The position numbers and the translations under genes are program-made. This document shows positions 59,036 to 64,000 of a stretch of DNA of 64,000 bases, piece by piece. The notes under the pieces are model-generated. The model did not search any database and had not been told where the DNA came from. It saw only the letters and a list, made by a program, of their open reading frames with translations. Location: the NCBI GenBank assembly GCA_041660925.1, contig JBAZVI010000009.1, forward strand, positions 1 through 64,000. The letters run 5' to 3'. This stretch comes from Elusimicrobiota bacterium. GTDB taxonomy: Bacteria > Elusimicrobiota > Elusimicrobia > UBA1565. How positions within the stretch are numbered: the first letter of the stretch is position 1; every line of letters starts with the position of its first letter.

Positions 59036-60135
59036 CGCAGGACGCAGGCGTCCTCGGCGCGCCAGCCGAGCCAGACCGGCTCGCCGACCCGCCGCGCGGG
59101 GCTCAGCGGGGAGAAGACGGTGTGCGCCTTGAGCGTCCCCCCCGCGTCGAGCCGCACCGTGTAGTGGATGTCGCTGCCGAGGAAGACGGTGCGCTCGATG
59201 ACTCCCTGGACGCGGTTGGAGAGGCCCTCGACCGGCGCGGAAGAGACGTGCACCCGCTCCGGGCGCAGGGACACGACCGCGGCCTCCCCCGGGACGGCGG
59301 AGCCCTCGAGGCAGGCCTCGATGCGGCCGACCCCCTCGAGCGCGATGCTCACGCGGCGGCGCGCGGCCTCCAGGAGCAGGTCCTCGCTCTCGACGACGCG
59401 CCCCTTCAGGAGGTTCGTCGTCCCCACGAAGTCGGCGACGAAGGCGGTGCGCGGCGACTCATAGATCTCCTGGGGGGTCCCGACCTGGACGACGCGCCCC
59501 CCGTCCATGACCGCGATGCGGTCGGCGAGTTCGAGCGCCTCCTCCTGGTCGTGGGTGACGTAGAGGAAGCTGACCCCGATGCGGAGCTGGAGAGCCTTGA
59601 GCTCCTCGCGCATGTCCTCGCGCAGCTTCTCGTCGAGCGCCGCCATCGGCTCGTCGAGGAGGAGGAGCTCGGGACGGTTGACCAGCGCGCGGGCGAGCGC
59701 CACGCGCTGCTGCTGTCCGCCCGAGAGCCGGGCCGTCGCGCGCCGCTCGAAGCCGGCGAGCTGCACCGTGGAGAGGGCCTCCGACACGCGCGCGCGGACC
59801 TCCGCCTCGGGCGTCCGGCGCACGCGCAGGCCGAAGGCGACGTTCTCGAAGACGTCGAGGTGCGGGAAGAGCGCGTAGTGCTGGAAGACCATGTTCACCG
59901 GACGCCGCTCGGGCGGGTCGCCGGTGACGTCGCGGCCTCCGAGGAGGACGGTCCCTTCGTCGGGCGTCTCAAAGCCGGCGATGGTGCGCAGGAGGGTGGT
60001 CTTGCCGCAGCCGCTGGGGCCCAGGAGGGCGAAGAACTCGCCCCGACGGATGTCGAGGTCCACGCCGCGGACGACCTCCGCGCCGTGGAAGGACTTGCGC
60101 ACTCCTCGAACCTCGACCCCTTTCTCTGCGGGCAT
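59032..60135 (-). CDS. potA: Polyamine ABC transporter ATPase PotA
   Basis: 367 residues from the ATG at 60135; a GTG at 60138 is equally possible. Walker A GPSGCGKTT, Q-loop, signature LSGGQQQR, Walker B LLLLDEP and the switch His are present in the first 235 residues. The C-terminal TOBE region (LRPERVHVSS, VERTVFLGSDIHYTV) is typical of PotA/FbpC. It powers PotBCD. The ribosome site (AGGGGA) lies inside a hairpin. Confidence 0.94.
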   Translation of the reverse strand: MPAEKGVEVRGVRKSFHGAEVVRGVDLDIRRGEFFALLGPSGCGKTTLLRTIAGFETPDEGTVLLGGRDVTGDPPERRPVNMVFQHYALFPHLDVFENVAFGLRVRRTPEAEVRARVSEALSTVQLAGFERRATARLSGGQQQRVALARALVNRPELLLLDEPMAALDEKLREDMREELKALQLRIGVSFLYVTHDQEEALELADRIAVMDGGRVVQVGTPQEIYESPRTAFVADFVGTTNLLKGRVVESEDLLLEAARRRVSIALEGVGRIEACLEGSAVPGEAAVVSLRPERVHVSSAPVEGLSNRVQGVIERTVFLGSDIHYTVRLDAGGTLKAHTVFSPLSPARRVGEPVWLGWRAEDACVLR

Positions 60136-60162
60136 CACGAAATCCCCTACGGGGATTTCGTG
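60136..60162 (-). promoter_or_regulatory. Hairpin that encloses the potA ribosome site
   Basis: In the potA mRNA, CACGAAATCCCC pairs perfectly with GGGGATTTCGTG (3-nt loop). The only purine-rich ribosome site is inside the stem and the start codon follows at once. Translation could be controlled by opening of this stem. Confidence 0.55.
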
Positions 60163-60181
60163 ATAGTGTACACTTTACCGA

Positions 60182-60230
60182 GTCGGAATTCCCCGCCGGC
60201 CGCGCAAGGTGGAAACGGGGGAATTCCGAC
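60182..60230 (+). promoter_or_regulatory. Inverted repeat before the ribosome site of the decarboxylase-like gene
   Basis: GTCGGAATTCCCC (60182-60194) pairs with GGGGAATTCCGAC (60218-60230). It ends just before GGAGGAG and the ATG at 60243. The same gap has the palindrome GTGTACAC near 60166. It could be an operator or a 5' mRNA hairpin. Confidence 0.45.
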
Positions 60231-60242
60231 CTGGAGGAGCGG

Positions 60243-61022
60243 ATGAGCTTCGTGCGCTTCGACGTGAGGGACAAAGTCGGCGTCGTGGTCTTCAACAACC
60301 CCGGCAAGCGCAACGCGCTGAGCCGGCCGCTCCTCGAGGAGCTCGTCCTCGCGTTCGCAGCGCTGCGGGAGAAGAAGGTCCCCGTGGTGGTCCTGCGCGC
60401 CGAGGACGGCGCGAAGACCTGGTCGGCCGGCGCCGACCTCGCCGAGATCCACGCCGACCGCCACGACCCGCTCGGCTACAACAGCCCGCTCGAGCGCGTC
60501 TTCCACGCCGTCGAGAACTACCCGGGGCCGGTCATCGCCATGGTGCGCGGCGGCGCCTGGGGCGGCGCCTGCGACCTCGCGCTGACCTGCGACATCGCCG
60601 TCGGCGACCCGAGCGCCTCCTTCGCCATCACGCCGGTGAAGGTCGGCATCCCCTACAACGCCTCGGGCATCCTCCACTTCATCAACCGCCTGGGCCTCAG
60701 CCGCGCCAAGGAGATGTTCTTCACCGCCGAACCCGTGGACGCCGAGCGCGCCCTCGCCTTCGGCCTCCTCAACCACCTCGTCGCGGCCGAGAAGCTCGAG
60801 GCCTTCACCCTCGAGCTCGCGCATACGATCGCCTCCCACTCCCCGCTCTCCATCGCCGTCATCAAGGAGCAGTTCCGCATCCTCTCCGGCGCCCACCCCA
60901 TCAGCCCGGACAGCTTCGAGCGCATCGAGGAGCTGCGCCGCGAGGTCTTCGAGAGCCACGACTTCGCCGAAGGCGTCGCGGCCTTCCTCGAGAAGCGCAA
61001 GCCGGCCTTCCGCGGGGAGTAG
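60243..61022 (+). CDS. ygfG: Methylmalonyl-CoA decarboxylase-like protein (enoyl-CoA hydratase superfamily)
   Basis: 259 residues. From memory it follows E. coli YgfG closely from end to end (RDPL-Y-PL, TPV-VG-PYN-GI, KE-FTA-P-A-RALA-G-LNH, IAVIKE, EGVAAFLEKRKP). YgfG decarboxylates methylmalonyl-CoA to propionyl-CoA. The Tyr (IPYNASG) is kept, but the His of the SAGHD motif is Ala here (SAGADLAEI), so activity may be altered. A GGAGGAG ribosome site precedes the ATG. Confidence 0.85.
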   Translation: MSFVRFDVRDKVGVVVFNNPGKRNALSRPLLEELVLAFAALREKKVPVVVLRAEDGAKTWSAGADLAEIHADRHDPLGYNSPLERVFHAVENYPGPVIAMVRGGAWGGACDLALTCDIAVGDPSASFAITPVKVGIPYNASGILHFINRLGLSRAKEMFFTAEPVDAERALAFGLLNHLVAAEKLEAFTLELAHTIASHSPLSIAVIKEQFRILSGAHPISPDSFERIEELRREVFESHDFAEGVAAFLEKRKPAFRGE

Positions 61023-61055
61023 CCGACCCCCCGCCGGAAGTGCTAAGTTCCCCCT

Positions 61056-62066
61056 ATGCGCGCCCTGCTCCAAGTGCTGCGACCGCCGCATGGCGTCCGA
61101 TTTGTCCGGGCGCTTTTGTCCAGGCGAGACGAGGAGAGAGGAGCGAGCATGCTGTCAGCATGTGAGCGACGAACGACGCGGTCGCAGCCCAAAAGCGCCC
61201 GGCCCCTATCCCAGAAGTCTCGCTGCACTCTGCAGCGAGACTATCTCGGAAGGGGAGGCCCGCTCCCGGCCGACCGCCGCGTTGCTCGTCGCTCAGATAG
61301 CCCAAGCTATCCTCGCTCCTCCCGCCTTGCGTTCGGCTCAGGCTCGGGCCTCCAAATCGGGCGTTATGCGGTGGTCGCAGCACTCGCCTGCGCCTGCCTG
61401 TGGACGGTCCCCGCCGCCGCTGAACCCGCCGTTTCCTCCACGGACACGGCCGGCTCCTACGAAGCGACCCTCAACCGCGCGAGCGGAGAAGTCAGCGTCG
61501 AATACGCGGCTGCGCCGGGCGTCCGCAAGCCGGCCCGCGCCGGGACCGGGCTGAGCGCGAAGGATGTCGTCCGCACCGGCAAGAACGGCCGCGCCGAGAT
61601 CGCCCTCGTGAACTACGGGCTCATCGAGCTCCAGCCCAACGCGACGATGGTCATCAACTCCCTCGAGAAGGCCGACGCCTCCTTCACCCTGCGCCTGGGC
61701 GCGCTGCTCTCCAAGCTCCGCTCGCTGGGGGGCCGCCGACTGCGCGTGCGCTCCTCGCGCGCCGTCGCCTCCGTACGGGGCACGGAGTTCGCCGTGGAGG
61801 CGAAGGGCGACGGCGCCGCGGCCTACTTCGCCGTCTTCGACGAGGGCGTCGTCGACGTCGAGGCCGAGGGCCATCCGGCCGTGACCCTCGAGAGCAACCT
61901 CGAGACCGCCGTCCGCCCCGGCGAGGCCCCCGCGGCCCCTCACGCCATCGACCACTTCAAGTTCGCACAGCAGCGGATGAGGATCCTGCGCCAGCGCGCC
62001 CGCTATTTCGGCGACCAGTGGCACAGGAAGTACCGGATCCCGAAGACCCGGGGCGCCAAGCCCTGA
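61056..62066 (+). CDS. FecR-domain protein with a repeat element inside its signal-peptide region
   Basis: 336 residues as read. MRALLQV is followed by 104 residues that translate a palindromic repeat, then ALACACLWTVPAAAEPAV, which reads as the rest of a signal peptide. If the repeat is removed, MRALLQV-ALACACLWTVPAAA is a normal signal peptide. The mature part has a FecR domain (RAGTGLSAKDVVRTGKNGRA, VNYGLIELQPNATMVI, AVASVRGTEFAVEAKGDGAA) and a basic tail. It probably binds the envelope or cell wall. A -10-like TAAGTT lies 6 nt before the ATG. Export of the long form is uncertain. Confidence 0.75.
   Translation: MRALLQVLRPPHGVRFVRALLSRRDEERGASMLSACERRTTRSQPKSARPLSQKSRCTLQRDYLGRGGPLPADRRVARRSDSPSYPRSSRLAFGSGSGLQIGRYAVVAALACACLWTVPAAAEPAVSSTDTAGSYEATLNRASGEVSVEYAAAPGVRKPARAGTGLSAKDVVRTGKNGRAEIALVNYGLIELQPNATMVINSLEKADASFTLRLGALLSKLRSLGGRRLRVRSSRAVASVRGTEFAVEAKGDGAAAYFAVFDEGVVDVEAEGHPAVTLESNLETAVRPGEAPAAPHAIDHFKFAQQRMRILRQRARYFGDQWHRKYRIPKTRGAKP
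61073..61384. repeat. 312-bp foldback repeat made of two inverted copies, inserted in frame
   Basis: The ends match as an imperfect inverted repeat of about 32 bp (AGTGCTGCGACC at the left, its complement at the right). Inside are two copies, in opposite orientation, of the repeat seen at 20-116, each with a CATGCT/GATAGC-type core, and a central palindrome GTCTCGCTGCA around 61217. Length is 104 codons, with no stop in the fecR frame. It has no transposase. Confidence 0.75.
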
Positions 62067-62081
62067 GCAAGGAGTAGAATC

Positions 62082-63227
62082 ATGAGAGCGAAGAACCTCT
62101 GGATCGTCCTGGCCGCCGCCGCCGTCTGCGCGTGCTCCGGCCCGCAGACCCGCCTGAAGGTCGGGAAGACCGTCGAAGGCGAGGTCATCGAGGCCGTCGG
62201 CGAGACGACGGTCGACCGCGCCGCCCTCGAGGAGACGCGCAAGAAGTCGCTGGCCGACGCCCAGCGCCGGGCCGTGGAGATGGTCGTCGGCGTCCAGCTC
62301 TCCGGCAAGACCCTCGTCGACAAGGCGATGCTCGTCGAATCCAGCATCCTCGCCCGCGCGGAAGGCTACATCCGCCAGTACGACGTGCTCAAGCAGTGGG
62401 AGGACGGCCCCCTCTACAAGACCCGCATCCGCGCGCTCGTCGCCTACCAGGAGATCGCGACCGACCTCCGCAACGCGGGGCTCCTCGCGGAGCCGCAGGT
62501 GGGCAACCCGCGCGTGGCCGTGCTCCTGACGGAGACCGCCGGCGGGGCCGACTCCGACATGAACGCGACGACCAACGCCTTCGCCCAGGCGCTCCTCGAC
62601 GGCGGCTACCGCGTCGTCGACCGCGCCGACCTCATGGCCGCCAACGCCCAGCAGGTCGCCTCCGAGATCGACAAAGGCGACACCCGCGGCGTGACGAGCC
62701 TCGGCAAGAAGCTCGACGCCGAGATCCTCGTCTTCGGCTCGGTGAAGGCGAACCAGCTCAAGATCCAGCAGCTCGGGGACTTCCAGAGCTTCCGCGCGAC
62801 GCTCTCGGCCCAGGCCTACAAGGCGCAGACCAACGAGCTGATGATGACCGTCTCGCGCACGGAGTCGGGCCTCGACGCCGACAAGGACGCCGCCATCGTC
62901 AAGGCGCTCGGCAAGGTCGGCAAGGCCGCGGGCGAGGAGGTCGCGGAGAAGCTCGCCAAGGAGCTCGCGCGCCGCGCTTTCGTCACCGTCACCGTCTCCG
63001 GCATCCCGGACCTCAACGCGCTGCAGGCGGTCCAGAAGTCCCTGCGGGCGGTCGCCGGGGTCTCCGACCTCTACCTGCGCAACTTCGCCGGCGGCTTCGC
63101 CCAGATGGACGCGCGCGTGGACGGCAAGTCCGCCCAGGCGCTCGCCGACTCCGTCGAGAAGTCGGGCCTGAAGATCCACACGAAGAACGTCACCCAGGAC
63201 ACCGTCGACTTCGAGATCCTGCCCTGA
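62082..63227 (+). CDS. FlgT-like lipoprotein
   Basis: 381 residues. Lipoprotein-type N-terminus (WIVLAAAAVCACSG; C18, or C16). A first domain (about 45-125; SLADAQRRAVEMVVGVQLSG, ILARAEGYIRQYDVLKQWED, TRIRALVAYQEI) resembles FlgT/LPP20-type domains. A middle CsgG-like region follows (VAVLLTETAGGADSDMN, AFAQALLDGGYRVVDRADL, GKKLDAEILVFGSV), then a C-terminal domain (about 300-381). No flagellar genes are nearby, so the role is likely general envelope assembly. AAGGAG precedes the ATG. Confidence 0.78.
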   Translation: MRAKNLWIVLAAAAVCACSGPQTRLKVGKTVEGEVIEAVGETTVDRAALEETRKKSLADAQRRAVEMVVGVQLSGKTLVDKAMLVESSILARAEGYIRQYDVLKQWEDGPLYKTRIRALVAYQEIATDLRNAGLLAEPQVGNPRVAVLLTETAGGADSDMNATTNAFAQALLDGGYRVVDRADLMAANAQQVASEIDKGDTRGVTSLGKKLDAEILVFGSVKANQLKIQQLGDFQSFRATLSAQAYKAQTNELMMTVSRTESGLDADKDAAIVKALGKVGKAAGEEVAEKLAKELARRAFVTVTVSGIPDLNALQAVQKSLRAVAGVSDLYLRNFAGGFAQMDARVDGKSAQALADSVEKSGLKIHTKNVTQDTVDFEILP

Positions 63228-63241
63228 CGATGACGGACACC

Positions 63242-63279
63242 GGGGGCGGCCTCTTCCGCAGAGGCCGCCCCCTCTTTTT
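63242..63279 (+). terminator. Intrinsic terminator after the FlgT-like gene
   Basis: 12-bp stem GGGGGCGGCCTC/GAGGCCGCCCCC with a 7-nt loop, then TCTTTTT. Confidence 0.92.
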
Positions 63280-63285
63280 CCCCTC

Positions 63286-64000
63286 ATGATCGAGAGGATC
63301 CTCCGCCGTCCCTGGGCGCCGCCGCTCCTGCTGGCCCTCGCCGGCCTCCTCGTCTTCGGCCCCCACGCACCCGCCGCCGGGCTGCACCTCGACGACCACG
63401 CCTTCCACCGGCTCTTCACGCTCGGGACCCCGGCGCAGGTCTGGAGCGAATTCCTCTCCTACGTGCCCGGCCGCAACCTCTACATCCTCTATTTCTCCGC
63501 GATGTACCGCCTCTTCGGTCCCGCCCCCCTCGGCCTCCATCTCTTCGGCCTCGCGCTCGACCTCCTCAACGGCCTGCTCGTCTACGGTCTGCTGCGCCGG
63601 CTGAAGGCGCCCGCGGGCTGGCCGCTGGCGGCCGCCGGGCTCTTCCTCGTCTGGCCCAACCACGCCGAGACGCACTTCTGGACCTCCGCCGTGGCGATGA
63701 ACCTGCTTTCGACCACCTCGCTGCTCCTCACCTTCCACCTCGCGCTGGCCGGCGCCGCGCGTCCCTGGCTGCGGGTCCTCGGGACCCTGCTCCTCTACGC
63801 CTCGGCGTTCTTCAACTACGACCAGGTCTTCTTCATGTGGATCCCCCTCCTGTTCATGACCTGGAAGCTCGCCCCCGAGGCGGGCTGGCGGCGCGCCCAT
63901 GCCGCGGCCTTCGCCGCGGTCTCTCTGCTCATGGGAGCATCGCACGCGCTCATGCGCGTCTACTGTCCGGTCTCGAGCGGCGGCCGCCCGGTCGTCCGCC
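63286..64000 (+). CDS. Polytopic membrane protein, glycosyltransferase-39-like, cut off by the window end
   Basis: 238 codons are visible and the frame is still open at the window edge. About five membrane segments are seen, with a periplasmic loop after the first (LHLDDHAFHRLFTLG) and an aromatic patch (LVWPNHAETHFWTSAVAMNL). This resembles the PMT/ArnT-like (GT39) or TMTC-type membrane mannosyltransferases, but the match is loose. The start ATG follows the upstream terminator T-run closely, with no ribosome site. Confidence 0.6.
   Translation, partial: MIERILRRPWAPPLLLALAGLLVFGPHAPAAGLHLDDHAFHRLFTLGTPAQVWSEFLSYVPGRNLYILYFSAMYRLFGPAPLGLHLFGLALDLLNGLLVYGLLRRLKAPAGWPLAAAGLFLVWPNHAETHFWTSAVAMNLLSTTSLLLTFHLALAGAARPWLRVLGTLLLYASAFFNYDQVFFMWIPLLFMTWKLAPEAGWRRAHAAAFAAVSLLMGASHALMRVYCPVSSGGRPVVR

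Noticed and set aside
62079..62082. TAGAAT directly before the FlgT-like start as a leaderless promoter
   Set aside because: The spacing is only 1 nt and a normal AAGGAG ribosome site is present, so this is chance.
1..64000. CRISPR array
   Set aside because: No regularly spaced identical direct repeats with unique spacers were found; the repeats seen are palindromic foldback elements.

Overview
The window is GC-rich bacterial DNA with a strong preference for G or C at third codon positions, packed with genes that often overlap by 4 bp (ATGA or GTGA). Most genes lie on the minus strand. The gene families fit a Gram-negative-type bacterium: outer-membrane PorV-like barrels, a Tad/Flp pilus with a secretin, lipoproteins, FlgD-like/T9SS-like C-terminal folds, and very long Ala/Pro/Val-rich secreted or membrane leaders. 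I think an uncultured member of Elusimicrobiota is most likely. That is a judgement from gene style, not from a marker search. No rRNA, tRNA, CRISPR array, phage or transposase gene was seen.

Layout. 1-7826: a solitary palindromic repeat, a giant 2047-residue membrane-linked protein with a HExxH motif and two complete subtilase domains, an outer-membrane protein and a small upstream ORF. 8077-13612: a signalling operon (membrane protein, degenerate OmpR-type regulator, lone receiver, Cache-HAMP histidine kinase, receiver-kinase hybrid, NarL-type regulator) closed by a strong terminator. 13723-28309: a Tad pilus locus with two Flp-type pilins, TadE, CpaB, a compact secretin, a TadZ-TadA fusion, TadB with an extra exported domain, TadC, TPR proteins and a sensor-like membrane protein, headed by a FlgD-repeat protein and a PorV-like barrel. 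28511-38732: a coiled-coil/beta-propeller protein, then an envelope operon with an FtsX-EnvC fusion, CtpA protease, TsaD, a solute-binding-like protein, a GAF-GGDEF protein and a barrel/coiled-coil protein. 38910-46956: an exported protein of unknown function and an operon of M50 protease, TrpS (with iron-sulfur-type cysteines), ScpA, ScpB, GlgA and a DUF5693-like protein. 47038-56062: a CPA2 antiporter, a membrane PQ-loop/uridine-kinase-like fusion, a secreted HExxH protein, TrmJ, class II aldolase, a pseudopilin-like lipoprotein, a Cys-repeat secreted peptide and an alpha-amylase. 56238-64000: a foldback element, a PotABCD polyamine transporter, a methylmalonyl-CoA decarboxylase-like protein, a FecR-domain protein with a repeat element inside its signal-peptide region, a FlgT-like lipoprotein and the start of a polytopic membrane protein.

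Three themes stand out. First, several first-in-operon genes have a -10-like hexamer exactly 6 nt before the start codon, three of them with a good -35 box, which predicts leaderless mRNAs. Second, fusions are frequent: FtsX-EnvC, TadZ-TadA, two subtilases with a HExxH module, and a SWEET-like membrane domain joined to a P-loop kinase. Third, palindromic repeat elements occur in at least two families, one of them inserted in frame into a gene. The best candidates for undescribed biology are the PQ-loop/kinase fusion, the triple-protease protein and the C-x-W-P repeat peptide.
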